Shown here in pieces: positions 26,302 through 35,734 of a DNA stretch of 64,000 nt. The notes beneath the pieces are model-generated. The model was not told where the DNA came from. It saw nothing but the letters and a program-made list of their open reading frames with translations, and searched no databases. Origin of the DNA: Planctomycetota bacterium (GTDB lineage Bacteria > Planctomycetota > Planctomycetia > Pirellulales > Pirellulaceae); assembly GCA_963204915.1 (NCBI GenBank), contig CAUJHS010000052.1:23778-87777 (forward strand). Direction: 5' to 3'. Position numbers and translations under genes: made by a program. Position 1 is the first letter of the stretch. Every line of letters begins with the position of its first letter.

Positions 26302-26755
26302 TCGCTCTCGCGCAACGATCGCACAACGTGGCGCCGCAATTGGTTGGCGGCGCCGCTGCAGAGGGGGCGTTCTGACCGTCTCGCACTTTCGCCAGCTTTC
26401 GGCGCAAGTTTTCCTTGTGACGGTATCTTCCGTGGCGTGGTGTGGTCCGCCTTGGGCATATTCTTCTTGACCGGTTCTTGCGGACCGGCGAGGGCGTTCT
26501 TGCCTCGTGCCCGTTGCCAACCGAGGTGAAACAACCTCGCGGGATTTACGCTTCCGCAAGTCAGCCTTCGAGACCTTTCGAACTTGCTCCCGCAGCGGCA
26601 AGCCATAGGCGAGTTTCATTTTGGCGCCGTTTGATGGTGCGCGCCGTAGTGAAAACCGCCCCAAGCGGCCGTCGCTTGCATTTTGGGACAAGACGCATTT
26701 GGTGCGAGGCGAGCGTCATTCCCACCTCATTGATCCCGCCAGCGGAGTTGCTTCA
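26302..26755. other. Intergenic region without a convincing gene
   Basis: Apart from a GC hairpin close to its left end I see nothing. Open frames on both strands here are Arg/Pro-rich and lack features. The radical SAM gene probably has its promoter in the right half. Confidence 0.5.
26330..26354 (+). terminator. GC hairpin after Gfo/Idh gene (possible terminator, no U-tract)
   Basis: Arms GGCGCCGC (26330-26337) and GCGGCGCC (26347-26354) are perfect complements around a nine-base loop, 29 bases after the stop of the oxidoreductase. There is no T-run, so a classical Rho-independent terminator is not proven. Confidence 0.35.
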
Positions 26756-28390
26756 ATGTCTACGCGTGAAACGAACCCGGCGCTCGCGTTGCGCGCCGAC
26801 TGGGCTTATCCCACGGTTTTGCCCTACAGTTTGAAGGTTTATCCGATTGTGCAAACGGCGCCCGAGATCGAAGCGCCGCGCGCTGGGCAATGGCCTTGGG
26901 CGAAGCACCGCTCCTTGGCCCAACGATCCACCGTGGACCAGCCGCGCAACCAAATTTACTTGCACGTTCCGTTTTGTCCCTTCTTGTGTCACTTCTGCCC
27001 TTTGTACAAGGTCGATACTCCCAGTTCGCAAAACGGCAGCCGCAAAGATCAGTTTGTTGAGGCGATGTTGCGCGAAATTCGCATGTACGGACGAACCGCG
27101 GCGGCCGGCACGCCGTTCCATTCGGTGTACTTTGGCGGCGGCACGCCGACCGAACTGACGCCCACGCAGTTGGGACTGTTGCTCGACGAACTGCGCGACA
27201 ACTTCGACATTGCCGCCGATGCGGAAATCACGCTGGAAGGCGTCGCGCGACAAATGCTGCAGCCCGGCTACCTGGCCGAGTGCTATGACCGGGGTTTCAA
27301 TCGCATCTCGTTTGGCGCCCAGTCGCTGGATCCGGAAGTGCGTAAACTGGTGGGACGCGGCGACTCCGTTTCCGACTACCCCGCCGTGATCGAACTTTCA
27401 CGATCGCTCAATCCGAACGTGCCGGTGAATTTGGAGATCATGGCCGGGACGCCGGGGCAATCGCTGGCGTCGCTCGAGCGCGACGTGCAACTGCTCATGG
27501 ACTGGGCGCCCGATAGCCTCGATGTGCTGTACTACGTGATGATGCACGGCACGAAGTTGGTCGATCACATTCAAAACGGCACGCGGCCTTCGCCCGCGAT
27601 GGGTGAAGAACTGCTCGCGATGCGCCGCATGATTAACGAAACCATTCCTGCGCATGGCTACCACCAGGTGACCGCCGAAGCGTTTGCCCGCTCCGACCGC
27701 GACTTGTTCGCCGATACGAGTTTTGGCGGCGGCGGCGAAATGAACACCGTGTTGGCGCTTGGTCCCTCGGCGTTCGGGTTGCTCGAAGGCACCACGTACC
27801 ACAACGTGTGCGATTTGAAGCAATACCTGAAGTTACTGGGCGAAGAACGATTCCCCGTGCGGCGTGCGATGAAGCTCACGCGCGACGTGGCGCAAATGCG
27901 GCGGTTCATGCTTTCGCTGGTGCGGTTGCAATTGCCGGAAGACCTGGTCCAGTCGTATCGTCCGGCGCGCCGGGCTGTGCGTCGCTGGCTAGAGGCTGGG
28001 CTCGTGGCGCCGGCGCCCGGCGGCTACGAACTTACCGAGACCGGCAAACTCTGGTACAACCACATGCAAATGGAGGTCTTGCCGCATAAAGACCGGGCCC
28101 GGTCGTTGCGCATGTTCGGCTCGATCGACGAGCAACGCGTGTTGCTGCAGCCCAATCCGACAGGCCTGCGTTCGCACGAGCGCGAAATGTGGCTGCAAAT
28201 GCGCTCCGAAGGCCGGCTCCGATTTTGGCTGTATCGCATGTACCACTGGCTGCACGATGCGGCCCCGTTCCTTGATCGCGGCGCCATCGGCTTCACGGGT
28301 CCGCGGGGCGAAAGCCGGTCTCGGCGACGACCGGCGGCGGTTGATCCTTTGACAAGCAGGCGCGCTTTTGCGGGAACCGGATCGGCGTGA
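26756..28390 (+). CDS. HemN/HemW-like radical SAM enzyme
   Basis: A 544-residue protein. The 4Fe-4S cluster motif is C74-x3-C78-x2-C81 in YLHVPFCPFLCHFCPLYKV, preceded by the family's HVPF. YFGGGTPTELTPTQL is the GGE-like AdoMet-binding strand block, and ISFGAQSLDPEVRKLVGR matches the HemN/HemW core. A C-terminal winged-helix-like region (about 400-470) is HemN-like, then a long extension. It differs from true HemN by the N-terminal 65-residue addition and the extended tail, and its genomic setting is a lipid-type operon rather than haem genes, so a class C methyltransferase or other HemN-like chemistry is equally possible. The start at 26756 is preferred to 26621 because of the upstream GGAG. 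It begins the four-gene operon ending at 33374. Confidence 0.87.
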   Translation: MSTRETNPALALRADWAYPTVLPYSLKVYPIVQTAPEIEAPRAGQWPWAKHRSLAQRSTVDQPRNQIYLHVPFCPFLCHFCPLYKVDTPSSQNGSRKDQFVEAMLREIRMYGRTAAAGTPFHSVYFGGGTPTELTPTQLGLLLDELRDNFDIAADAEITLEGVARQMLQPGYLAECYDRGFNRISFGAQSLDPEVRKLVGRGDSVSDYPAVIELSRSLNPNVPVNLEIMAGTPGQSLASLERDVQLLMDWAPDSLDVLYYVMMHGTKLVDHIQNGTRPSPAMGEELLAMRRMINETIPAHGYHQVTAEAFARSDRDLFADTSFGGGGEMNTVLALGPSAFGLLEGTTYHNVCDLKQYLKLLGEERFPVRRAMKLTRDVAQMRRFMLSLVRLQLPEDLVQSYRPARRAVRRWLEAGLVAPAPGGYELTETGKLWYNHMQMEVLPHKDRARSLRMFGSIDEQRVLLQPNPTGLRSHEREMWLQMRSEGRLRFWLYRMYHWLHDAAPFLDRGAIGFTGPRGESRSRRRPAAVDPLTSRRAFAGTGSA

Positions 28391-28454
28391 CCGTCGCCCG
28401 CGTTACCTGACGTGCGGCTCGTGGTGTAACTCTCTCAAGACGCTCTGGTGTGCG

Positions 28455-29582
28455 ATGGTGCAACAATCCAACATCCGGCGCGTCTTGGTGATTGGCGCCG
28501 CAGGTTTTCTCGGTCGCCGGATCGTGGCGAGGATGCCTGCGGCGTGGGACGTCGTTCCCGCGTCGCGCCGGCGACGGGGCGATCGATGGGAAGTGATTGA
28601 TCTGGCCGACCCCGCCAGGTTCATCGGTATGCGTGGCTTCGACGCGGTGGTGAACGCGAGCGATTCGGCGCACGTGTCGCCTCGGGCGGCTGCGGAGTTT
28701 TGTTTGCAGGAAGGAGTGTTGTTTGTCGAGGCGGCGCACGACTTCCGGCGGATTCGCGAATTGCTGGAATTGCGTACCACGTTCCCCGAGCCGCCCGGCG
28801 CAGTCCTGGTTGGTATGGGCGTGTTCCCCGGCTTGACCAATGTGCTGGCGCGCGAAGCCTACGCTCACGCGACCGGGGCCGACAGTCTCGCGGTTTGCGT
28901 GAGCGTGAGCGTCATGTCGGGCGCTGGTCGCAGCATGTGCCGGCACATGGCCGACCACATGCGATGTCCGGCCTTGTATTTTGACCTTGGCGAACTCCGG
29001 CAGGCGCCCGCCATGCAGGCCGCTTCGCCTTTGCCTGCCATATTGGCGTCGCCCCAAGAAGTCTTGCACCCGGCGGCGCTCGTGAGTTTTCCCGAATTGC
29101 TCATGTTGCGCGAGTCGACCGGCGTCGGTTCGATTTGCACGATGCTACGACTTCAGCCCGCGTGGTTGACACGCACGCTGCGCCCAACGGCGTGGCTCGT
29201 CGAGCGAGCGCCGTTGTTGCAGCGCGGCGTCGAGTTGGGGTTGATCGCCGGACGCGGCGTGTTGTGCCGGTCGATGCCGGCGCATTTGACCTTAACTGCG
29301 GCGGCCTACCGGCGCGACGGCGCGGGGCCTACCGCGCGTGTGGACGCAACCTGCGACGACGGCGTGGGTTGCGCCGCGTCGGCCATTGTCGCCGGTTTGG
29401 AGTTGTTGAGCGAACGTCGCCTGCCTCGCGGCGTGTTGACTCCGGATGAAGTGTTCACGTGGAGCGATCTGTCGCCTCGCGTGGCCGCGAATGAAGCACA
29501 AAAGCGCCGGCCCTGCCAATTACGTTGGACGATGGCCGTCCATGACGCCCCCCTGTCAGAACGAGTCTCGGCCCATGATTGA
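28455..29582 (+). CDS. Saccharopine dehydrogenase-like NADP-binding reductase
   Basis: A 375-residue cytoplasmic protein. VLVIGAAGFLGRRIVARM near residue 10 is a Rossmann nucleotide-binding start, and FDAVVNASD and GMGVFPGLTNVLAREAY are blocks seen in saccharopine dehydrogenase/SCCPDH-like proteins. Members of this wider family include trans-acting enoyl reductases of mycobacterial lipid synthesis, though no specific activity can be assigned here. It follows the radical SAM gene by 64 bases and its stop overlaps the next start by eight bases. The genes downstream encode an MMPL exporter and a CrtI-like enzyme, which supports a reductive step in a lipid pathway. The start at 28455 is set by the Rossmann strand, since the longer in-frame start at 28368 adds an odd Arg/Cys-rich leader. 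Confidence 0.78.
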   Translation: MVQQSNIRRVLVIGAAGFLGRRIVARMPAAWDVVPASRRRRGDRWEVIDLADPARFIGMRGFDAVVNASDSAHVSPRAAAEFCLQEGVLFVEAAHDFRRIRELLELRTTFPEPPGAVLVGMGVFPGLTNVLAREAYAHATGADSLAVCVSVSVMSGAGRSMCRHMADHMRCPALYFDLGELRQAPAMQAASPLPAILASPQEVLHPAALVSFPELLMLRESTGVGSICTMLRLQPAWLTRTLRPTAWLVERAPLLQRGVELGLIAGRGVLCRSMPAHLTLTAAAYRRDGAGPTARVDATCDDGVGCAASAIVAGLELLSERRLPRGVLTPDEVFTWSDLSPRVAANEAQKRRPCQLRWTMAVHDAPLSERVSAHD

Positions 29583-31902
29583 TCGATTCTTTACCTGGTT
29601 CGTTCGCCACCGCCTGGCGACGGCCCTGTTGTTGCTCGTGATGACTTCCGCGGCTGTGGCCGGGATTGCCCAGTTGCGCACCGACGACCGCGTGCGCGAC
29701 TTGCTCAAGTCGGACGAAGGCGATTACCCGCGGTTGCAGGAGTTCATCGCATCGTTCGGCGCCGACGATAACGAAGTTCTCGTGGTGTTGGAGGCCGACG
29801 AAATCCTCACGGCCCCGCGCATTCGTCAGTTACGTCGTTTTGTCGATGACGTGAAACAGTCGCCAGGCGTTGACTCAGTTTATTCGATTCTCGATGCGAG
29901 GCGCCGACGCAGTGTGGGGCGCGTCTTGCCGCTTTTGGTCCCGCAAGACGACGACGCCGAACGACTCGCACGCGCCCGCCGCGAAGCGCAGGAGCATCCG
30001 CTAGTGGCGGGGCAACTGCTTTCCGAGGATGGCAAGGTCACGCTCGTCGTGATTCGCCTGGCGGGGCAATCGCTCGAAATTCGCGACATGAATGCGCGGC
30101 TGACAAACCTGCGGCGTTTGATGGATCGCTTGGAAGCAAACTCCGACCTTCGCGCACGCATGACGGGCATTCCGGCGCTGCGCGTGGAGATCGTCAGCCG
30201 CATTCAACGAAATCAACTGGTGTTCACCGGCACAACCTTATTGCTTTCCGGATTGGCGGCGATGTGGCTCTTTCGCCGGCCTGCGGCCGTGGCCATCGCC
30301 GGCGCTGGCCCGGTGCTCGGCTTGTTCTGGACCATGGGACTCTTGGGTTGGACCGGACAACCGATGACCCCGATCACGAGCATTGTTCCTCCCCTGGTGC
30401 TGGTCATCGGGTTTACCGATTCGATTCACATGGTGTTCGAGATGCGCTGCGCCCTGGCTGCGGGAGCGACGCGGTTGGAAGCTGCGCTGGAGGCGGTGCA
30501 TCACCTGTGGAAACCGTGCGGATTTACCGCTGCGACCACCGCGTTCGGGTTTGGTTCGCTGATGATGACCGACCTGGAGGCGATTCGCAGCTTTGGCGCG
30601 GCGTGCGCCATCGGCGCGGCGTGTACGTATTTGGCGGTGATGATTTTCACGCCGTTGCTCGCCACCACTCGGCTGGCCGAACGCATGGTCGATGCACGAA
30701 CCCGAGAGGGACGTCCGCTGTGGATCGACTCGGCGATTGCGCGGCTTATGGTGTTCCTTCAACGGCATGCACGTCCGGTCTCGGTGACGGGGTTGGTGCT
30801 CATGGCGCTGGGAGCGCCTTGCTGGTTCTTCTTACGAGCCGACAACCGCGTGGGCGAGTTTCTTCCCTCGGACAGTCCTGCGTATCAAGCCCTGCGGCGC
30901 TGCGAAGAAGCCTTTGGCGGCGCCTTGTTTGTGCATGTGGTGGTCGATTGGCCGCAACGCGAGACCTGGGATTCTCCCTCGGTCCGCGAATGCCTGGCCG
31001 AAGTGCACCAGATGTTCCAGGAGGAGCCGACCACAAGTTACCCTGTTTCGTTTTTGAGCGTGCTCCAGTCGCTTCCGGGCGATGCGAACGATATGGCCGA
31101 AAAACGGCGTTGGCTGGAGGCGGCCCCTGAGGAGGCGCTGCGGCGATTTGTGCGATTGGATCAACGCCGCGCGGCGGTGACGGCGCACGTGCATGATTTG
31201 GGCGGCGCCGCACATGAGCCGCACTTCCGCCGTATCGAACAACAACTGGCCGAAATGGCGCAACGCCGCCCCGGTTTTCAGTTGTGGCTCACCGGCACGT
31301 CGGTGGTGTCGTATCGCACCGCGAATCACATGATTGAGCAACTGGCGCCGGGCTTGGGCGTGGCGGCGTTATTAGTGTTTGTGAGTATGGCGTTGTTGTT
31401 TGGCTCAGTGCGGCTCGGTCTGATTTCGCTGGTGTGCAACTCGCTGCCCTTGATTGGCGCTTCGGCGTTCCTGGTGCTGTTTCGCATGCCGCTGCAATAC
31501 ACCAGCGTGATGGTGTTCAGCGTGTGTATTGCGTTGGCCGCCGACGACACGGTGCACTTCCTAAGTCGCTTTCGGCGCGAATTGAAACACCTGGACCGAG
31601 ACACCGTGGTGCGGCGCACGATGGCGCATGTCGGCTCGGCGCTCGTGGTGACGACGCTGATCTTACTCAGTGGGTTCGTCTCGCTGCTTCTGGCCGACAT
31701 GCCGCCGATCCGGTTATTCGGCGGGTTGTCTTGCCTGGTGTTGCTGTTGGCGATCGCGGCCGAATTGCTGCTTCTGCCCGCCCTCCTCTTTTGGCAAGGC
31801 CCGCAACGGAAGACAATGCCTGACGACCCCACGGGCGCCGTGCTTCCCAGCGCGTCGGCCCACCAGGAAGTTTCCGCGATCCCGGCAGCACCTCCGCCAT
31901 GA
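29575..31902 (+). CDS. MMPL/RND superfamily transporter
   Basis: A 775-residue integral membrane protein. The first transmembrane helix begins at about residue 10, followed by a large extracytoplasmic loop, a bundle of helices (about 220-400), a second loop domain and a second bundle (about 590-750). That is the two-fold repeat of MMPL/RND proteins. ITSIVPPLVLVIGFTDSIHMVFEM and VMVFSVCIALAADDTVHFLSRFRREL are the paired membrane motifs with acidic residues of the proton path. The start at 29575 overlaps the end of the upstream reductase gene. Such proteins export lipids or hopanoids (MmpL, HpnN) using the proton gradient. Here it sits between a reductase and a desaturase, so its cargo is probably what they make. 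Confidence 0.9.
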   Translation: MIDRFFTWFVRHRLATALLLLVMTSAAVAGIAQLRTDDRVRDLLKSDEGDYPRLQEFIASFGADDNEVLVVLEADEILTAPRIRQLRRFVDDVKQSPGVDSVYSILDARRRRSVGRVLPLLVPQDDDAERLARARREAQEHPLVAGQLLSEDGKVTLVVIRLAGQSLEIRDMNARLTNLRRLMDRLEANSDLRARMTGIPALRVEIVSRIQRNQLVFTGTTLLLSGLAAMWLFRRPAAVAIAGAGPVLGLFWTMGLLGWTGQPMTPITSIVPPLVLVIGFTDSIHMVFEMRCALAAGATRLEAALEAVHHLWKPCGFTAATTAFGFGSLMMTDLEAIRSFGAACAIGAACTYLAVMIFTPLLATTRLAERMVDARTREGRPLWIDSAIARLMVFLQRHARPVSVTGLVLMALGAPCWFFLRADNRVGEFLPSDSPAYQALRRCEEAFGGALFVHVVVDWPQRETWDSPSVRECLAEVHQMFQEEPTTSYPVSFLSVLQSLPGDANDMAEKRRWLEAAPEEALRRFVRLDQRRAAVTAHVHDLGGAAHEPHFRRIEQQLAEMAQRRPGFQLWLTGTSVVSYRTANHMIEQLAPGLGVAALLVFVSMALLFGSVRLGLISLVCNSLPLIGASAFLVLFRMPLQYTSVMVFSVCIALAADDTVHFLSRFRRELKHLDRDTVVRRTMAHVGSALVVTTLILLSGFVSLLLADMPPIRLFGGLSCLVLLLAIAAELLLLPALLFWQGPQRKTMPDDPTGAVLPSASAHQEVSAIPAAPPP

Positions 31903-33374
31903 CGAACATGTATGCCTCGACGCCGCGAAGCGACGCCTATGATGCAATCATCGTGGGCTCAGGACCCAACGGCCTGGCGGCAGCGATCACGTTGGCTCAG
32001 GCGGAAAAGTCGGTGTTGATTCTCGAAGCGGCGCCCACGATTGGCGGCGGACTGCGGACCTTGCCGTGGACGCAGCCCGGTTTCCTGCACGATGTGTGCG
32101 CGTCGATTCACGCCTTGGCGCCGCTCTCGCCGTTCTTTCAACAACTTCCGCCCGACAAGGTTCCGCTGGAGTGGGTTCTTCCGCCGCTCCCTTGTGCGCA
32201 TCCGCTCGAGGACGGTCGTGCGGCGGTGCTGTATCCGTCGTGGGAGGAAACCGCGGCCGAGTTGGGCGCCGATGCACAAGTGTATCGAGATTTATTCGAG
32301 CCGTTGGCCCGCCATGCCGGCGCGTTGTTTCCGGCGGTGTTGGGACCACTGCGCCCGCCGCGGCGCCCGATGGTCATGATGAACTTCGGCTTGCGTGCTC
32401 TACGCTCGGCCGAAGGGCTAGCGCGGCGGTTCTCGGGCGAGGCGGCCCGTGCATTGTTCGCCGGCATGGCGGCGCATTCGATTCTTCCGTTTGATCGCGC
32501 GTTGACGGGCGGCGTGGGATTATTGCTGATGCTCTCGGCTCACGCAGGAGGCTGGCCGATCGCGCGCGGCGGGTCGCAGCAGGTCGCCCAGCGGTTGGCC
32601 GACTATGCCGAGTCGCTGGGAGCGGAGTTTGTGGTCAATCATCGCGTCGTGGCGCTGGATGAACTTCCCAGAACGCGCGTGGTGCTGTTCGACGTTACTC
32701 CGCGCACGGCCCTGCCCATCGTCGCCGAGGCTTGGCCGGCGCGCTATCGGCGCCGTTTGGCGAAGTTCCGGCATGGCGTGGGCGTGACGAAAGTCGACTG
32801 GGCGCTGGATGGCCCGATTCCCTGGCTCAACCCCCGCTGCGCCGAAGCGGGAACGGTGCACGTCGGTGGGACGTTCGAGGAAATCGCTCAAGCCGAAGCG
32901 GCGCCGTGGCGCGGCGTAACGGCGGAACGGCCGTTTGTGCTGGTTACGCAACCGAGTTTATTTGACCCCGAGCGCGCTCCGCCGGGGAAACACACCGCTT
33001 GGGGTTACTGCCACGTACCGGCCGGTTCGGCCGAGGCGACGAACAAACGCATCGAGGCGCAAGTCGAGCGCTACGCGCCGGGGTTTCAAAAACGGATTTT
33101 CGCACGTCGCATTACCCTGGCGACCGACTGGGAAGCGTACAACGCCAATTACGTAGGAGGCGACATTACCGGCGGCACGATGGATTGGCGACAAGCCTTC
33201 GCGCGGCCTGCGTTGCGCTGGACGCCCTACTCGACTCCCCACCCGCGCCTGTTCTTCTGCTCGTCGTCCACTCCGCCGGGACCAGGCGTGCATGGCATGT
33301 GCGGCTACCACGCCGCGAAGGCCGCCCTCGACGCCATAGCGCGCTGGCGCCTACCGTGCACGCGACTGGAGTGA
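31899..33374 (+). CDS. Phytoene desaturase-like FAD-dependent oxidoreductase
   Basis: A 491-residue flavoenzyme of the CrtI/PYROXD2 branch. IIVGSGPNGLAAAITLA (residues 18-34) is the dinucleotide-binding motif and LILEAAPTIGGGLRT follows as the second FAD contact. The C-terminal GPGVHGMCGYHAAKAAL is the family's flavin-binding signature. Its ATG overlaps the stop of the MMPL gene (ATGA at 31899-31902), so the pair is translationally coupled and ends the operon. CrtI-type enzymes desaturate or isomerise polyenes; the set here lacks phytoene synthase, so carotenoid synthesis is not shown. Together with the radical SAM, reductase and exporter it suggests modification of a lipid or isoprenoid. Confidence 0.9.
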   Translation: MTNMYASTPRSDAYDAIIVGSGPNGLAAAITLAQAEKSVLILEAAPTIGGGLRTLPWTQPGFLHDVCASIHALAPLSPFFQQLPPDKVPLEWVLPPLPCAHPLEDGRAAVLYPSWEETAAELGADAQVYRDLFEPLARHAGALFPAVLGPLRPPRRPMVMMNFGLRALRSAEGLARRFSGEAARALFAGMAAHSILPFDRALTGGVGLLLMLSAHAGGWPIARGGSQQVAQRLADYAESLGAEFVVNHRVVALDELPRTRVVLFDVTPRTALPIVAEAWPARYRRRLAKFRHGVGVTKVDWALDGPIPWLNPRCAEAGTVHVGGTFEEIAQAEAAPWRGVTAERPFVLVTQPSLFDPERAPPGKHTAWGYCHVPAGSAEATNKRIEAQVERYAPGFQKRIFARRITLATDWEAYNANYVGGDITGGTMDWRQAFARPALRWTPYSTPHPRLFFCSSSTPPGPGVHGMCGYHAAKAALDAIARWRLPCTRLE

Positions 33375-33409
33375 CCTCCGTGTCATCTGGCGCGACGTTC
33401 TCCAACCGG

Positions 33410-35722
33410 CTAGCGACGTGCGAGGCTTTTCAAAACCCGCACGCTTTCGCGGGCCGCGTCCGAAGGCAAGAGTGCAGTCACGGCCACTCCGGACACGACT
33501 TTGGTGATGTTGTGGTCCACCTTGCCAGGTTGGGCCCACGTGGCGCCGTCGGCCTGCGTGATATAGACCGAGAACGTGTGATGCCCCGTGCCCGGCCGTT
33601 CGCCAATGATGTGCAAGATGGAGCGTCGGCCGGGGAGATCGGCAAAGAGCGTTTCGCCCACGTGGTAGCCGGCGCGGACGCGTCCGGAGGTAAGCACCAC
33701 GGTTTCTGGCGCCGCTTGATAGCCTTCGCTGGACAGTTGCCGCCGCAATTCGTGAAGATACGGGGCGAGATGTCCGCGATCCATAATCGCCAGCGCGTTC
33801 AATCCGTCCGAGACAATCAACTGGACATCGTACGCGGCGGTGTGGCGTTGAGCGAGACTTTGCAGCGCCTGCAACGCCTTGGGCGCCAACCGCTCGCCCG
33901 TGGTGGGATGCAAAATGTAGTCGGTCCGGTCAATGGACTGTGTGGCCAGCGGCAGCGCTTGCGGAATGGTATGGATGAAGTTGGGCGTTAGTTCGGCCCA
34001 CAGGCTCTTTTTCGCATCGTGGTAAATGCGGCGAATGTCGGCATCGAGCGCGGGAGCGAGTTCGCCAGGAGTGCGGCCATAACCCTCGGCCAGGAAGACG
34101 CCGCGCGAACGCACGGGGCCGATTTGCTCGCGGCCTTCGGCCAAGATCGCTTCGTCTGAACGCGGGTCCTGCTGCGCGCGGCGGTATTGCAGGTAAACCC
34201 AATTGGCATCACCAAATTTCTCGGTGGGTTGCCCCTTTTCGTCAATGACGCCTAGCCTTTGAAAGAAGGCCCACATCGGATCGTTTACGCGGTAGCCAAA
34301 CTTTTCGCGCACGCGCACATGGTCCTGAAAGCCCGTGGTCAGGTAGCCGAGCATCGGATCGATCTTGGTGGGCAACGCCATCAAATAGGCGGGATTCGCC
34401 GGCATGACCTGCTCAATGCACCAATCCAAATCATCGAGCGAAACGTCCATGTGCAGGGTCGAGCAAATGTCGAGGCCAATGGTCAAGCCGTGCAGTTTGC
34501 CCATGACGATGTCTTCCAGGCAACAACGCACCAGTTGCTCGCGCGTGCGGAAAACCTCCGGGCCGATGAAGCCGGCCACGTCGTTCAAATGGACCCACGG
34601 CGCCGCGGCGCGCCCGGCGGCGGTTTGCGCCTTGGCCACCTGCTGCGTTAAGGCCCGGGCGAAACCGTACTTGCGCGATTCGTGAATGACCATGTCAAAG
34701 CCGTGGCTGTGGCCGTTGGTCAGATCGGCCCCCTGCCCCGTTTCAAAATACAGTCCGTACTTGCCCTGGCGTGCGGCGGCGTAGGCCAGCATTTTTTGCA
34801 CGCTGATGTCGAACGTACGATTCGCGGCGTCGCTGCCGGCGATGCTTTGAAACCATACGCCTGTGCTATTTGGATGGGCTTGTTCGACTTCGGCCTGAAC
34901 GTCAATATGCGCCAGCACGCAATGCGGCATCACTTCTTCCAAGCCAAAGGTTTTCAGCAGGTCTTGGAGCGCCGACTCCACGGCCGCGACGGAACGCGGG
35001 TCGCTCGACACGGGGTTCGTGCCAAGCACCACATCGCCCACGGCGTACGACCAACCGTTGAATACCTGCCAGCGGATGTCGTCCACATGGTCGGTGGGCG
35101 AGTTCGGCTGAATGCGCGCGCCCAGATATCCACGTGCGCCGATCTTGCTGCCGGGTAGGACGTTAAACACTTTGGCGCCAATGGCGGTCAGTTCCCGATT
35201 GCTCATTAGCTTGACAACGCAAGCAATGGCGTCGCTGGAAAGGCCCGGCGCGACGGCGTGAATTTCCGCCTCGGGTTGGGTGAGCAAAAACTGCTTCAGT
35301 TCGCCCAAGGTCAGGTTTGCGGTGCGTTCCGCGGCAGCGGTATCACGAGTTTGTGCAAGCAGGGCGTAAAGATCGTCCTTGAGCAATGGATGTGCGTCAA
35401 TATCACGCAGACGCGTATTGGCGAGCAGCCTACGAGCGTGGGCCCGAGCCCCATCGTCCGCCGCGGCGACGCCGATACTTTCGTCCCCCTCTTTGAATTC
35501 ATTCGCCGCGCCGAGGATTTGCGCGTACCGTTGCCGGTCGAACTGGCCAAAATGGCGTTGAAGATAGGCGAACACGTCTTCGTGGTCGCGTGGTGGTTCG
35601 AGTGAAACGCCGGAGATCGTCTTTGTGGGCGGCTGGCGGTCGTCCCCCGCACATGCGAAGGCCCAGGACGCGGCCGCTCCTCCAAGACACGCTCCCACGA
35701 AACGGCGGCGATCGAAGTTCAC
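33410..35722 (-). CDS. EutB-EutC fused ethanolamine ammonia-lyase with Tat-like leader
   Basis: A 770-residue single chain. Adenosylcobalamin-dependent ethanolamine ammonia-lyase normally has separate EutB and EutC subunits converting ethanolamine to acetaldehyde and ammonia. EutB spans about 40-530: FNVLPGSKIGARGYLGARIQ, with R203 and Q205 (RIQPN), N236, E327 (YFETGQ) and D418 (GLDIC) at the places of known substrate residues. EutC spans about 590-770 (VSDGLNALAIMDRGHLAP, GRVRAGYHVGE, IIGERPGTGHHTFSVY, VDHNITKVVSG). The leader is RRRFVGACLGGAAASWAFACAG, a plausible Tat signal. The GTG start at 35722 is favoured because AGGAGG (35729-35734) lies six bases upstream; the alternative ATG at 35737 would contain that site inside the gene. 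No eutA, microcompartment or cobalamin genes are adjacent. Confidence 0.9.
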   Translation of the reverse strand: MNFDRRRFVGACLGGAAASWAFACAGDDRQPPTKTISGVSLEPPRDHEDVFAYLQRHFGQFDRQRYAQILGAANEFKEGDESIGVAAADDGARAHARRLLANTRLRDIDAHPLLKDDLYALLAQTRDTAAAERTANLTLGELKQFLLTQPEAEIHAVAPGLSSDAIACVVKLMSNRELTAIGAKVFNVLPGSKIGARGYLGARIQPNSPTDHVDDIRWQVFNGWSYAVGDVVLGTNPVSSDPRSVAAVESALQDLLKTFGLEEVMPHCVLAHIDVQAEVEQAHPNSTGVWFQSIAGSDAANRTFDISVQKMLAYAAARQGKYGLYFETGQGADLTNGHSHGFDMVIHESRKYGFARALTQQVAKAQTAAGRAAAPWVHLNDVAGFIGPEVFRTREQLVRCCLEDIVMGKLHGLTIGLDICSTLHMDVSLDDLDWCIEQVMPANPAYLMALPTKIDPMLGYLTTGFQDHVRVREKFGYRVNDPMWAFFQRLGVIDEKGQPTEKFGDANWVYLQYRRAQQDPRSDEAILAEGREQIGPVRSRGVFLAEGYGRTPGELAPALDADIRRIYHDAKKSLWAELTPNFIHTIPQALPLATQSIDRTDYILHPTTGERLAPKALQALQSLAQRHTAAYDVQLIVSDGLNALAIMDRGHLAPYLHELRRQLSSEGYQAAPETVVLTSGRVRAGYHVGETLFADLPGRRSILHIIGERPGTGHHTFSVYITQADGATWAQPGKVDHNITKVVSGVAVTALLPSDAARESVRVLKSLARR

Positions 35723-35728
35723 AAACAG

Positions 35729-35734
35729 CCTCCT
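35729..35734 (-). promoter_or_regulatory. Shine-Dalgarno that decides the EutBC start
   Basis: A perfect AGGAGG on the minus strand lies six bases before a GTG at 35722. The same bases would be codons 2-3 if translation began at the ATG at 35737. This favours the GTG start and the shorter Tat leader. Confidence 0.6.

Noticed and set aside
26302..26755. Long minus-strand frames in the gap before the radical SAM gene
   Set aside because: They are Arg/Pro/Ser-rich shadows running through the end of the Gfo/Idh gene.
26756..28390. Assignment of the radical SAM gene as hemN (haem biosynthesis)
   Set aside because: The cluster motif is HemN-like but the N- and C-terminal extensions and the operon context do not support coproporphyrinogen oxidation.
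31899..33374. Carotenoid pathway assignment for the CrtI-like gene
   Set aside because: No phytoene synthase, cyclase or ketolase is present in the window.
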